Virus record (IMG/VR): IMGVR_UViG_3300032668_000017
Coordinates: 1 to 64,000 of that record
Origin: a virus
DNA: 64,000 bases
Strand: one strand, 5' to 3'
In this document: positions 50,824-58,684 of the stretch, one piece after another
Numbering within the stretch: the stretch's first letter is position 1
Layout: each line of letters starts with the position of its first letter
Position numbers and translations under genes: made by a program
The notes under the pieces: model-generated
Told to the model about the DNA's origin: nothing
What the model saw: only the letters and a program-made list of their open reading frames with translations
Databases searched by the model: none

Positions 50824-51945
50824 ATGCAAATGCTTTCATTCAAACAAGTAACGCAGTTAATAAAATCAGTAGGTCATAAAAGAACCATAATAGTAGAAGG
50901 AGAAAACGGGATCGGTAAGACTGGTCTGTTCTATCACCTAGCTAACGACCCCTTCTTTGCTAACCATGTTCATGTAGACCCAATCGACTGCACGCAGTTA
51001 TCAGACGGCTCGGTGTGGATGCCTGACATTGACAGAGAGAAGGGTGTCAGTCGTGAGTTACCCAACGAGCGCTTCGGTGTTCACAAAGATAATCAGAAGG
51101 GTATCAACGGCTCTCGCCCCGCACTTGTATTCTTAGACGAGATCGCAAAGGCTCGGCAGTATATCAAAGATGTGCTAGCCCCGATCGTGTATGAGCGTCG
51201 TGTTGGTAACTACCATATGCCCGAGGGTAGCGTAGTATTCTGTGCAACGAATTTAAGTGTAGAAGGTTTAGGTGATTCCATTCAAGCGCACTTGCGTAAT
51301 CGTTTAGTGTTCGTCAAGATGCGTAAGCCTACGCAAACCGAGTGGCGTGAGTGGGCTATTGATCGTGGCTTAGCACCTGAGGTTATCGCATGGACTGACG
51401 AGTTAGGTCAGACATTGTTTGATAGCTTCCTTGATTATCAGACTGGTGCTAAGTATGACGGACAGAAGATGGAAGCACACAATCAATACATCTTCAATCC
51501 ATCTATTGCACAGACTTCATATGTCACACCACGCTCGCTTCATGCCGCTTCGGATATTGTGTATGCCAAAGATGGTATGGACAACGACACCTTGCTAGCC
51601 GCTTTATCAGGCACGATGGGTGAGGCTGGTGCAGAGGGACTCAAGGCTTTCATTCAGTTCGGTGAGCAGACTCAACCATTCCCACGCATTGTCGCTGAGC
51701 CTAAGACTTGTCCTGTGCCTGACAATCCAGTAGCGCAGATCATTACAGTTCTCAAGTGCATTACACAAACCAACACCCGAGAGGAAGCTGATAGTGTTTG
51801 CGAATACATCTTGCGTATGCGTAAGGAGATGCAGTCTATGTTCTGTCACAACCTTGCACAATCATCAAGAGTATCTAACTTCGTGACTGTCAAGCCATTC
51901 CAAACCATGCTTCAAGATAACAAGATTTACTTCACAGGTAAGTGA
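50824..51945 (+). CDS. AAA+ ATPase, MoxR/CobS-like
   Basis: 373 residues. Walker A GENGIGKT at 26-33, Walker B LVFLDEI at 101-107, a sensor-1-like FCATNLSVEG and an arginine-rich AHLRNRLVFVKMRKPT. This layout is that of MoxR/CobS-type AAA+ proteins, which remodel partners through VWA-domain proteins. It heads a unit with the VWA gene (52111) and the DUF3150-like gene (53342). AAAGGT precedes the ATG by about ten bases. Substrate unknown. Confidence 0.85.
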   Translation: MQMLSFKQVTQLIKSVGHKRTIIVEGENGIGKTGLFYHLANDPFFANHVHVDPIDCTQLSDGSVWMPDIDREKGVSRELPNERFGVHKDNQKGINGSRPALVFLDEIAKARQYIKDVLAPIVYERRVGNYHMPEGSVVFCATNLSVEGLGDSIQAHLRNRLVFVKMRKPTQTEWREWAIDRGLAPEVIAWTDELGQTLFDSFLDYQTGAKYDGQKMEAHNQYIFNPSIAQTSYVTPRSLHAASDIVYAKDGMDNDTLLAALSGTMGEAGAEGLKAFIQFGEQTQPFPRIVAEPKTCPVPDNPVAQIITVLKCITQTNTREEADSVCEYILRMRKEMQSMFCHNLAQSSRVSNFVTVKPFQTMLQDNKIYFTGK

Positions 51946-51946
51946 C

Positions 51947-52114
51947 ATGAAGACAGAACAGTTCGAGGTAGGGTATTCAATATACCAAGTAGCTGATGGT
52001 GGCTTCAGAGTATGGAAGCTGGACGAGAATGGTAAACGCACTAAGCAATTAAAAGGCGAGTATGAGTTCTATGCCAATGCGGTGTGCGCTTTGATAAGGG
52101 AGTTAACAAAATGA
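51947..52114 (+). CDS. 55-residue protein between the ATPase and VWA genes
   Basis: Starts one base after the ATPase stop and ends in an ATGA overlap with the VWA gene. Sequence pattern FEVGYSIYQVADGGFRVWKL, then a helix YEFYANAVCALIRELTK. The tight coupling suggests it is part of the same complex or pathway. Unknown. Confidence 0.65.
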   Translation: MKTEQFEVGYSIYQVADGGFRVWKLDENGKRTKQLKGEYEFYANAVCALIRELTK

Positions 52115-53322
52115 GTTCAACATGGGAGAAGATGTCACTCAATGATCGTATCGTTGCGTGCCATGTAGATATTACTAATCACAAAGATTTCGCTACGCTA
52201 TCGGGTGTAGTGTATGTAGGTGATGTTAAGTTAGACGATGACATTGTGACTGCCGCTACTGATGGTCGTAATGTTTACTATGCGCCTAGCTTCATCGGCG
52301 ATATGACTCGCAAGCAACTACGCTATCTAGTTCTACACGAGTCGTTACACAAAGCACTACACCATTGTTCAGCGTATCTTAGTCTGTGCAAGAAGTATCC
52401 AGCGCTATGCAACAAGGCTATGGACTATGTAGTCAACGGCACGATAGAAGAAACCGACCCGACCTTTGCCTTTGTAGAACGACCAACCAAAGTAGCACCG
52501 CTTGTTGATGCTAAGTATCTAGGCTGGTCATTCGTCGAGGTGTTGCAAGACTTAATCAAGGAGTGCGAGGAGTCAGGCGGTGACCCTACTGCTGGCAACG
52601 GCGATGGTGCTGGTGCTGGTGATTGTTTAGATGGGCATATCCTCGGTAAGCTAGCTGAAGCTCTCGAAGCCAAGACTGCACAAGAGATTACTGAAGCGTT
52701 GCATCAAGGCAAGATGTTAGCCAAGCGTATTCAAGATCGTGGCAATACTCGTAATGGTAGCGCGTTGGATAGGTTGACACAGAAGCGTGATACTAATTGG
52801 CGTGAGCATTTGCGTGAGTTCGTTACCCAGTTGTGTGAGGGTGATGACTATTCCCGCTTTGCCCCGCCTAACAAACGCTTACTACCTCAAGGCATACTCA
52901 TGCCGTCGCACTTCTCTGAGTCCACAGGCGAGCTTGTTGTTGCTTGTGATACATCGGGTTCCATGCACGGCTTGTATGCTACTGTGTTCGGTGAGATCGC
53001 ACGCATCTGTGAGAATGTTAAGCCTGACCAAGTGCGTGTTCTGTGGTGGGAGTGTGAGATAGAAGGCGAGCAGATATTCAAACCTCAAGACTTCCATCGC
53101 ATACCCGAGCTACTACAACCGCAAGGTGGTGGTGGCACACGACTGACTTGTGTAAGCGAATACTTTACAGCGCACAAACTAAAACCCAAAGCCTGTATCG
53201 TATTGTCTGACGGCTACATAGAATCAGACTACATACTACCCGACTGCCCTATCCTGTTCGGTGTAGTAGACAACGATAACTTCGTTAGCAACAAGGGCAA
53301 GACTGTCCGTATCTATTCATAA
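52111..53322 (+). CDS. VWA-domain metallopeptidase-like protein (CobT/ViaA-like partner)
   Basis: 403 residues from ATG 52111, the start inside the previous stop; an in-frame upstream start at 52084 is unneeded. N-terminal zincin-like domain with LVLHESLHKALHH (H76-E77-S-L-H80). Linker rich in Gly/Asp. C-terminal VWA domain with MIDAS DTSGS at 280-284 and GGGGTRLTCV later, then ACIVLSDGYIESDY. This pairing of predicted metallopeptidase and VWA domains recurs next to MoxR-like ATPases. It probably recognises a substrate for the ATPase; peptidase activity is unproved. Confidence 0.85.
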   Translation: MSSTWEKMSLNDRIVACHVDITNHKDFATLSGVVYVGDVKLDDDIVTAATDGRNVYYAPSFIGDMTRKQLRYLVLHESLHKALHHCSAYLSLCKKYPALCNKAMDYVVNGTIEETDPTFAFVERPTKVAPLVDAKYLGWSFVEVLQDLIKECEESGGDPTAGNGDGAGAGDCLDGHILGKLAEALEAKTAQEITEALHQGKMLAKRIQDRGNTRNGSALDRLTQKRDTNWREHLREFVTQLCEGDDYSRFAPPNKRLLPQGILMPSHFSESTGELVVACDTSGSMHGLYATVFGEIARICENVKPDQVRVLWWECEIEGEQIFKPQDFHRIPELLQPQGGGGTRLTCVSEYFTAHKLKPKACIVLSDGYIESDYILPDCPILFGVVDNDNFVSNKGKTVRIYS

Positions 53323-53341
53323 ACAACAAAGGAGAATTACT

Positions 53342-54214
53342 ATGACACGCTTTAACATTGATACCTGTGCTATGTTGGTAGAAGTAAATGTTCGCCAATG
53401 GACTGCACGCAAACTAGATAGAAGCACAACCGATGAAGTGTTAGCCAGCAAGCAAGCTGGTAGTAAAGGTGCGGCTCGGGTCAACAAGAACCTGTTGGCT
53501 GGTCGCCCTGAGTTAGAAACAATCAACCAATGTGTAGGTGAGATTCGCACCTATGTCTACGATGTTACTTTGCCTTGGTCTGATAGTGGCTTAAGACTGT
53601 TGACTACCGCTAAGTTCATGGAGTTCAACCAGCGTATGCAAGAGTATGAGGATAAGTTCAATGCACTTGTTGACGACTTCGTTAACACCTATCCTACTCT
53701 GATTACTGCACAAGCTATGGCGCTAGGTGATATGTTCAACCGCACCGAGTATCCAACACCTGACGACATCAAACACCGCTTCGACTTCCGAGTTAACTAT
53801 ATGCCTGTGCCAACCTCAGGCGACTTCCGAGTTGATGTGGGTAATGATGCACAAGCAGAGCTACAAAAGAAGTTAGCAAAGCTAGCTGATGAGCGTATCG
53901 AAAACGCTATGGGTGACATCAAGACCCGACTCAAGGATCACCTCAAGCGTATGTCAGACAGACTGACTGTGGACTATACAGGTCACAAGGCGCAACCTCG
54001 TATGTTCCATGCGTCGTTATTAGATACGGCACAAGAGCTATGCTCACTAGCCAAAGACCTCAACATCACACAAGACAAGGAGTTAGAAAATGCACGCATC
54101 GCCTTGCACCAAGCTATCAATGGTCTGGAAGTTGACGACCTACGCAAAGACCTCGACACCCGCCAAGCGGTCAAGAAAGATGTTGATAGCATCTTGGACA
54201 AATTCAACTTCTAA
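53342..54214 (+). CDS. DUF3150-like protein, third member of the ATPase/VWA unit
   Basis: 290 residues with an AAAGGAGAATTACT leader. The pattern NVRQWTARKLDRSTTDEVLA, VNKNLLAGRPELETINQCVG, YVYDVTLPWSDSGLRLLTTA, FVNTYPTLI and a helical C-terminal half matches my recall of DUF3150 proteins that co-occur with CobS-like ATPases and VWA proteins. Helical and mildly charged throughout; no catalytic site is seen. Likely substrate or regulator of the ATPase/VWA complex. Confidence 0.7.
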   Translation: MTRFNIDTCAMLVEVNVRQWTARKLDRSTTDEVLASKQAGSKGAARVNKNLLAGRPELETINQCVGEIRTYVYDVTLPWSDSGLRLLTTAKFMEFNQRMQEYEDKFNALVDDFVNTYPTLITAQAMALGDMFNRTEYPTPDDIKHRFDFRVNYMPVPTSGDFRVDVGNDAQAELQKKLAKLADERIENAMGDIKTRLKDHLKRMSDRLTVDYTGHKAQPRMFHASLLDTAQELCSLAKDLNITQDKELENARIALHQAINGLEVDDLRKDLDTRQAVKKDVDSILDKFNF

Positions 54215-54228
54215 AAGGAAACATACAA

Positions 54229-54471
54229 ATGAACGCAGTCATTACAGTAAGCAACAGTAGAGCTTTAATCAAAATGTCCCCACCCATGACAAGACATGGG
54301 CAACCAGTGTCAAGAGCTATGCTGAGGGGGGTCATGACCGATGACATCATCGAGGCTTTGCAAAAACATAACCAAGCAAAAACAAAAGCGCTCATCGAAC
54401 AGATGGGTAACAAGTGGCTATGCCACGCTGATAATTTTATTAAACGCAAAGACGGAAAGGTCTACAAATGA
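54229..54471 (+). CDS. small protein after the ATPase/VWA unit
   Basis: 80 residues, AAAAGGAAACATACAA before the ATG. Basic, with SPPMTRHGQPVSRAMLRGVM and helix DDIIEALQKHNQAKTKALIE. ATGA overlap with the next gene. Unknown. Confidence 0.6.
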   Translation: MNAVITVSNSRALIKMSPPMTRHGQPVSRAMLRGVMTDDIIEALQKHNQAKTKALIEQMGNKWLCHADNFIKRKDGKVYK

Positions 54472-54680
54472 ATCAAGAAACTAACGCACCACTCAAACAT
54501 GAAAAGGATATGTTCAAATGCTACGAAGTGAAGGGAGTTCTTTATGTCCCCACCTACAACGAAGCTGGAATCTACATCGGCCCATGCGGAAAGAAATACA
54601 TAGAAAGAGACCTTACTATGGCTGGTGCAAGAGTAGTAAAAGAATCCCTGTATGTAACAAGAGCAAGGAAAGGTGATTGA
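54468..54680 (+). CDS. small basic protein
   Basis: 70 residues. KCYEVKGVLYVPTYNEAGIY and CGKKYIERDLTMAGARVVKE give a beta-alpha pattern with two Cys. ATGA-coupled to the gene before, and its stop is reused by the TTG start of the next. Unknown. Confidence 0.6.
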   Translation: MNQETNAPLKHEKDMFKCYEVKGVLYVPTYNEAGIYIGPCGKKYIERDLTMAGARVVKESLYVTRARKGD

Positions 54681-54835
54681 AGTATAAGGTGGTAGATGAA
54701 ACAGGCATGGCAATACGCTTGTTTCATTCCCTAGATGAAGCCGAGAAGTTTTTACAGGAGGGGTGGAAGATTGTGCGATTGCCCAAGAAACCCAAAGTAA
54801 ATCTGTATGAACTTCTTGGTGAATGTTTGATGTGA
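54677..54835 (+). CDS. 52-residue protein with TTG start
   Basis: TTG at 54677 overlaps the previous stop (TTGA) and has GGAAAGG just upstream. Product: KYKVVDETGMAIRLFHSLDE, AEKFLQEGWKIVRLPKK, then a short Leu-rich end. Protein-like composition and tight coupling favour reality despite the unusual start. Unknown. Confidence 0.6.
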   Translation: MKYKVVDETGMAIRLFHSLDEAEKFLQEGWKIVRLPKKPKVNLYELLGECLM

Positions 54836-54845
54836 AAGGAAAGTA

Positions 54846-55055
54846 GTGTCAGAAATAACAGTAACCCACGCCGAGATACGCAAGGCTCATGAAAAACTTA
54901 TGGAGAGAAAGTATTGTTCTTCATGTCATGCGTATAAAATGATAGACGGCGGTAAAGATGTGCCGTATGCAAACGGCAAAAGAACTCGGTGGCAATGCCT
55001 TAATTGCCACAAAAAGATAAGTGAACGGAAGTATCAATCTAAAAAGGAGAAGTAA
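54846..55055 (+). CDS. small zinc-ribbon protein, GTG start
   Basis: 69 residues from GTG 54846 after AAAGGAAAGTA. Two Cys pairs, YCSSCHAYKM and QCLNCHKKIS, make a zinc ribbon; ends strongly basic. Probably binds nucleic acid or a host protein. Unknown. Confidence 0.65.
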   Translation: MSEITVTHAEIRKAHEKLMERKYCSSCHAYKMIDGGKDVPYANGKRTRWQCLNCHKKISERKYQSKKEK

Positions 55056-55056
55056 A

Positions 55057-55326
55057 ATGTTACAAGAATTAAATCTGTGGGAATTAAGTTGTGAAATTGA
55101 AACTGTTAGCTACAAGTTAGATAGCGTTAAAAATGTGGTAGAGATTCTAGCTGAGCGTGAGATTCACGAGCCCGAGAGCGGTGCGTTGTGGGCGGTGCTT
55201 GAGATGCTAGAAGTTCAAACACAAAAGCTCGAGGCATTGGCGGGTGAAGCTATGAATTTGCACAGAGAAACCTTACCTAAAGAAAAACCAGCGCCAGCAC
55301 CAGCCAAAAAGGAGAAGAAGAAATGA
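55057..55326 (+). CDS. helical protein with Lys/Pro/Ala tail
   Basis: 89 residues from ATG 55057 (AAAAAGGAGAAGTAAA). A helical body (ELSCEIETVSYKLDSVKNVV, LWAVLEMLEVQTQKLEALAG) and the tail KEKPAPAPAKKEKKK. ATGA junction with the next gene. Unknown. Confidence 0.6.
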   Translation: MLQELNLWELSCEIETVSYKLDSVKNVVEILAEREIHEPESGALWAVLEMLEVQTQKLEALAGEAMNLHRETLPKEKPAPAPAKKEKKK

Positions 55327-55631
55327 TTAGATGGTTATGGAATAAGATGATGCAGTGGGGCTGGGACTTTAATCGTAAGGAAGTGGTTGAATTAAGGCAT
55401 AGAGATAGTTGGGATGGCGTTGTGTTAGAACACAGTATCCCTAGCATGGATGGGTTCAGAATGTCAGTAGCCGATGCAGTTAATGGCAAAGTCATTCAGA
55501 TCAGCAAGCCTATCCTTAACAACAAAGGGCACAACACAGGCGACAGAGAAGCAGAGATATATGTCGTTGCAGAGGGGCAGTCTTTGATGGATGTTGTTAA
55601 CACGATACTTACTTTGGAGGATGCAAAATGA
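55323..55631 (+). CDS. small protein of unknown function
   Basis: 102 residues. Aromatic start (IRWLWNKMMQWGWDFNRKEV), then strands VVLEHSIPSMDGFRMSVADA and EAEIYVVAEGQSLMDVVNTI. Coupled by ATGA to both neighbours. Unknown. Confidence 0.6.
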   Translation: MIRWLWNKMMQWGWDFNRKEVVELRHRDSWDGVVLEHSIPSMDGFRMSVADAVNGKVIQISKPILNNKGHNTGDREAEIYVVAEGQSLMDVVNTILTLEDAK

Positions 55632-55924
55632 GAGATGATTGCGGCGGGGAGCCAATCCCTTTCGTTGGCTGGATTCAATATAGCGATGACACAGTTCACA
55701 AAGCTATTACCAAACCCGATATGGTAAATCACCCCAAGCATTACACCTCGCACCCTAGCGGGGTTGAGTGCATAGAAATCACAAGGCACATGGGGTATAA
55801 CTTAGGTAATGCCGTCAAGTATATTTGGCGGTGCGACTTGAAGAAGGAAGCAGTAGAGGACTTAGAGAAGGCGGTATTTTATTTGCAAGACGAAATCAAA
55901 ATGAGAAAGGCAAAGAAATGTTAG
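55628..55924 (+). CDS. DUF3310 protein (nucleotide-kinase-associated)
   Basis: 98 residues. The C-terminal two-thirds (VNHPKHYTSHPSGVECIEIT, NLGNAVKYIWRCDLKKEAVE, DLEKAVFYLQDEI) are the DUF3310 signature found in T7 gp1.7-type nucleotide kinases and many phages. Here the domain is free-standing. Likely linked to nucleotide metabolism; activity not shown. Confidence 0.8.
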   Translation: MRDDCGGEPIPFVGWIQYSDDTVHKAITKPDMVNHPKHYTSHPSGVECIEITRHMGYNLGNAVKYIWRCDLKKEAVEDLEKAVFYLQDEIKMRKAKKC

Positions 55925-56085
55925 AAGAAGATATCAAACGAGTAGCAGACGAGATGGATGCGCTTGGCTACAAGAAAGCGGCAAACATTATCCTAAGACA
56001 ACAAGAGGAGATCAAACTATTGCAAGAGCAGTTCGATAGGGCGATTGAGTTTCTAGCTAAGGCAAACAACTGGAGCAAACAATGA
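55918..56085 (+). CDS. small coiled-coil protein
   Basis: 55 residues from ATG 55918, inside the end of the DUF3310 gene. Helical heptads (LEEDIKRVADEMDALGYKKA, RQQEEIKLLQEQFDRAIEFL). An in-frame opening farther upstream is a shadow of the DUF3310 gene. Unknown. Confidence 0.6.
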   Translation: MLEEDIKRVADEMDALGYKKAANIILRQQEEIKLLQEQFDRAIEFLAKANNWSKQ

Positions 56086-56279
56086 TGGAGATGGTGGCAT
56101 TATTCGTGGGTTACTTTTTCTATGAAGCTGGCGCCCCTGACTGGTGGTGGGTAGGTTACTGGATTATCTTGGGTCTGTATGCAAGAAAACAATTAAGCGA
56201 CTACAGAAAAGAAATGATAGCCAAGATGGAGAAAGAAGTTGAAGAACAACGCATTTACTGGGAAGGGAAAGAGAAATGA
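56082..56279 (+). CDS. small membrane protein with charged tail
   Basis: 65 residues; start at 56082 or the adjacent ATG 56085. Two hydrophobic segments (EMVALFVGYFFYEAG and DWWWVGYWIILGLYA) and a charged coiled tail (YRKEMIAKMEKEVEEQRIYW). Sits directly before an exported peptide gene, so the two may work together in the envelope. Confidence 0.6.
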   Translation: MMEMVALFVGYFFYEAGAPDWWWVGYWIILGLYARKQLSDYRKEMIAKMEKEVEEQRIYWEGKEK

Positions 56280-56419
56280 AATATGTAATGTGGTTCCTGT
56301 TTGGGGTTCTAGCGACCCTTGCCTACCAAAAAGTATATGCTTGCGAACAACAGACTTTTATCCTTGACGGCAGAGTTGTAGTATGCTCTAGTTGCGGTGG
56401 CGTAACTGTTTGTAATTAA
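56276..56419 (+). CDS. exported Cys-rich peptide
   Basis: 47 residues. N-terminal signal peptide (KYVMWFLFGVLATLAYQKVY) then a Cys-rich mature part beginning ACEQQTFILDGRVVVCSSCG with four Cys. The pre-Cys site (VYAC) resembles a lipobox only partly, so secretion or lipidation are both possible. ATGA overlap with the membrane protein gene. An envelope target such as superinfection exclusion is speculation. Confidence 0.65.
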   Translation: MKYVMWFLFGVLATLAYQKVYACEQQTFILDGRVVVCSSCGGVTVCN

Positions 56420-56428
56420 GGAAAGAAC

Positions 56429-56593
56429 ATGACAGAACTAAGCAGAGCAGAAGTAGTAGAAATAGCCCTAGAAGCCAACTTTGGTAAGCATGAAGTAATG
56501 AAGGATATTACTAAGTTCGAGCGTTTTGCTAGGCTGGTTGTGCGAGCAGCTAAGGAAAAGGAAGACGAGTTTGATATGGATGGAAGATGCTAA
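56429..56593 (+). CDS. small helical protein
   Basis: 54 residues, AAGGAAAGAAC before ATG. MTELSRAEVVEIALEANFGK, then ITKFERFARLVVRAAKEKED. Acidic end. Unknown. Confidence 0.6.
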   Translation: MTELSRAEVVEIALEANFGKHEVMKDITKFERFARLVVRAAKEKEDEFDMDGRC

Positions 56594-56754
56594 TGATTGA
56601 ATCTCTAGTAAAGCCCACTACCCTAGACAATGATATTGCGGTAATGAAAATCCTACAACTGATGGGGCAACTCACACCCAACGATATCCAGTATGTATTA
56701 AATGTAGCTCGTCAAGTGCATGAAGCAGTCAACATAGGAGAAAAACATGAGTGA
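56593..56754 (+). CDS. small protein
   Basis: 53 residues starting on the last base of the previous stop (TAATG). Helical (IAVMKILQLMGQLTPNDIQY, VLNVARQVHEAV). It runs eight bases into the next gene. Unknown. Confidence 0.6.
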   Translation: MIESLVKPTTLDNDIAVMKILQLMGQLTPNDIQYVLNVARQVHEAVNIGEKHE

Positions 56755-56929
56755 ACACGACGGCGGTAAGGGCGATGTGCCACGCCCATTAGGTGTAACA
56801 ATGGAAGAGTTTGACAAGAACTTTGACAGAATCTTTAAAAAGGAAAAAGACGGCAGTCTGACAGTAAATGTAGATGCCGAGCAAGGTGAGGCGGAAGTTA
56901 CCATAAACAAAACTTGGGAGATTGAATGA
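56747..56929 (+). CDS. small acidic protein
   Basis: 60 residues (EHDGGKGDVPRPLGVTMEEF, then KEKDGSLTVNVDAEQGEAEV). The GKGDxPRPxG start recurs in small phage proteins. Unknown function. ATGA junction with the next gene. Confidence 0.65.
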   Translation: MSEHDGGKGDVPRPLGVTMEEFDKNFDRIFKKEKDGSLTVNVDAEQGEAEVTINKTWEIE

Positions 56930-57147
56930 GGAACTGCCCTGAGTGCGGAGCCAAGTTAAAGACTACACAAACTCGTCAAGCAAGTCAGCACCCTGACTGG
57001 GTGCGTAGAAGGCGGGTATGTGTAGCCGACTGTGGCTTCCGTATCACAACAATAGAAATATCCATGTCAGATTTAACACTTGAACAACAAGGAGAAGCAG
57101 ATGGACTCGAAGGAAATACTGAAAGCGATAGACCCGAAGGGGGCTGA
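56926..57147 (+). CDS. zinc-ribbon protein, Ogr/NrdR-like
   Basis: 73 residues. CPECGAKLKTTQTR followed by RRRRVCVADCGFRITTIEI gives CxxC ... CxxxC spacing close to the Ogr/Delta late-gene activators and to the NrdR zinc ribbon. A role in activating late transcription is possible, since late promoters lack a good -35, but unproved. The C-terminal tail is acidic. Confidence 0.65.
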   Translation: MRNCPECGAKLKTTQTRQASQHPDWVRRRRVCVADCGFRITTIEISMSDLTLEQQGEADGLEGNTESDRPEGG

Positions 57148-57520
57148 GATTGAAAAGCTACAAAGAGAAATACAAGTAGCTAAACAAAGATATGAAATGG
57201 TATCCACAGAACTCAACAAAGCAAACGAGGATAAACGAAAGCTACGCTGGCTTAAAGAGCATGGGATTTTATTGGAAACCCCCGATGGTATGCGCTACTT
57301 GAAAGAGGAAGAGTTTGATGAGTTCCTTAGCAACTTGCCTGACTTCGGCGGGATTACAAAACGGCTCGCAGAATCAATGCAACGAACTAAAGAAGCGGTA
57401 GCTGGCAAAATACTCAATAAAATATTTGAGGAAGAATACACCGAGCAATCAGAACAATTAGCAAAGGAGTTACTAAATGGCACAGACACCGGAAAAAAAG
57501 GTAAAAGACGCAGTAACTAA
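57101..57520 (+). CDS. coiled-coil protein of unknown function
   Basis: 139 residues from ATG 57101 (AAGGAGAAGCAG); the gene overlaps its neighbour by 47 bases. Heptad helix EIEKLQREIQVAKQRYEMVS, a Trp-containing RWLKEHGILLETPDGMRYLK and a Lys/Arg end. Unknown. Confidence 0.65.
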   Translation: MDSKEILKAIDPKGAEIEKLQREIQVAKQRYEMVSTELNKANEDKRKLRWLKEHGILLETPDGMRYLKEEEFDEFLSNLPDFGGITKRLAESMQRTKEAVAGKILNKIFEEEYTEQSEQLAKELLNGTDTGKKGKRRSN

Positions 57521-57800
57521 AATCCTTAAACAGTTTGGCGCCTACTATTTCTATCCTGTAATGGGCGGTTATGGTCGTTCGGGTATACCTGACATTATCG
57601 CTTGTTACAAAGGCCGGTTTATTGCGATAGAATGTAAGGCTGGTAAGAACACACTAACCGCACTACAAGAAGCAGAACTAAAGAAGATTGAAGAGGCAAA
57701 AGGTTATGTGCTGGTGGTCAACGAAGAAAACATCGACTTCGTAGATGGCGCTTTGCAAACGATGGAATGGATTGAACAACACAACGAAAGAAACGAATGA
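57477..57800 (+). CDS. VRR-NUC domain nuclease
   Basis: 107 residues. VRR-NUC markers: QFGAYYFYPVMGGYGRSGIP, the catalytic Asp in PDIIACYKGRFIAIECKAGK with Glu and Lys of a PD-(D/E)xK centre, and a closing ALQEAELKKIEEAKGYVLVV. It probably cleaves branched or flapped DNA during recombination. Overlaps both neighbours by a few bases. Confidence 0.85.
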   Translation: MAQTPEKKVKDAVTKILKQFGAYYFYPVMGGYGRSGIPDIIACYKGRFIAIECKAGKNTLTALQEAELKKIEEAKGYVLVVNEENIDFVDGALQTMEWIEQHNERNE

Positions 57801-58033
57801 CTGATAAGACTACAGTAGATAGCGCACTAGAAGCCATTTACGACCTACTAGAAACCGCCGCAGATGATCCAAGTATTTCCGTAGTATTAGTAGTAGCCAA
57901 CAGCGAAACAAGTAGCGTTAAAGTATGTGGGCTAAACATTGATGAGATGGAAGTTCCAATCCTGCTTACCGAAACTGCGGCTGAAATTGGGCATAGAGTA
58001 TTAGAACAACTGGGCGACAGGACTTTAAATTGA
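57797..58033 (+). CDS. small protein of unknown function
   Basis: 78 residues: ALEAIYDLLETAADDPSISV, then VVANSETSSVKVCGLNIDEM. Beta-alpha and acidic. Coupled to both neighbours by ATGA and TGATG. Unknown. Confidence 0.6.
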   Translation: MTDKTTVDSALEAIYDLLETAADDPSISVVLVVANSETSSVKVCGLNIDEMEVPILLTETAAEIGHRVLEQLGDRTLN

Positions 58034-58539
58034 TGAACGCAAATGAAATAGCTGATAAATTAGAGCAAGGTCATTGGGAAGGTGGCACAAGAGAACAAGC
58101 AGCCACCATGCTACGCCAGCAACAAGCTGAATACTATTCTTTACTTGTTAATCACGACAAACTTTATGCAAAAGTAGTAGAGCAACAAGCTGAAATTGAG
58201 GCGTTGAAAAACGGGTTTAATACAACTTGGGCAGGAACTAATAATTCTGAAATGGCAGAAGTAAGAGCAATGGCTAATAGATGTATTTTAAAGATACAAG
58301 AATTAGAGTTTGAGCAAGAAGGATTTGAGAATTTGGTTGAAATGCTAGAGTCAGAAAAAGAAGAGCTTGTAGAAAAAACACGCCAGCAACAAGCCGAAAT
58401 TGAGGCGTTGAAAGCAAAGACACTAACAGATGACGAGATTGCCGACTTGATTAAAGCAACCAACGATGAGATTGGCATGATAAATATACGCACTTTTGAT
58501 TTTGTGAAAGTACTACTAAGAAAGGCACAAGAGAAATGA
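58033..58539 (+). CDS. coiled-coil protein ending in RKAQEK
   Basis: 168 residues from ATG 58033; a TTG three bases earlier is less likely. Coiled coil with repeated RQQQAE(Y/I) and EQQAEIEALK segments; the end LLRKAQEK recurs exactly in the protein 58681-59133. Unknown function, perhaps a structural partner. Confidence 0.65.
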   Translation: MNANEIADKLEQGHWEGGTREQAATMLRQQQAEYYSLLVNHDKLYAKVVEQQAEIEALKNGFNTTWAGTNNSEMAEVRAMANRCILKIQELEFEQEGFENLVEMLESEKEELVEKTRQQQAEIEALKAKTLTDDEIADLIKATNDEIGMINIRTFDFVKVLLRKAQEK

Positions 58540-58664
58540 AGCCCGTAATTAAAGAATATACGATTGAATTTGATACATCAGGCGGGTCATCTGTATTTGG
58601 TAGATTGATTCGTTTAGTTATTTTTCCGATTAAATATGTTTTGTTTGGCAAAGCCAGCATTTAA
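58536..58664 (+). CDS. 42-residue protein with hydrophobic C-terminus
   Basis: ATGA junction after the previous gene. IKEYTIEFDTSGGSSVFGRL, then IRLVIFPIKYVLFG. One short hydrophobic segment, possibly membrane-associated. Unknown. Confidence 0.6.
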   Translation: MKPVIKEYTIEFDTSGGSSVFGRLIRLVIFPIKYVLFGKASI

Positions 58665-58684
58665 GAAAGGCACAAGAGAAATGA
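58663..58684 (+). repeat. repeated gene-junction sequence (three copies)
   Basis: A 22-base unit containing AAAGGCACAAGAGAAATG recurs at 58518, 58663 and 59113, each time ending on the start codon of the next gene. It contains an AAAGG ribosome site. In the first and third copies it also encodes the RKAQEK C-terminus of the upstream protein. Confidence 0.85.
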
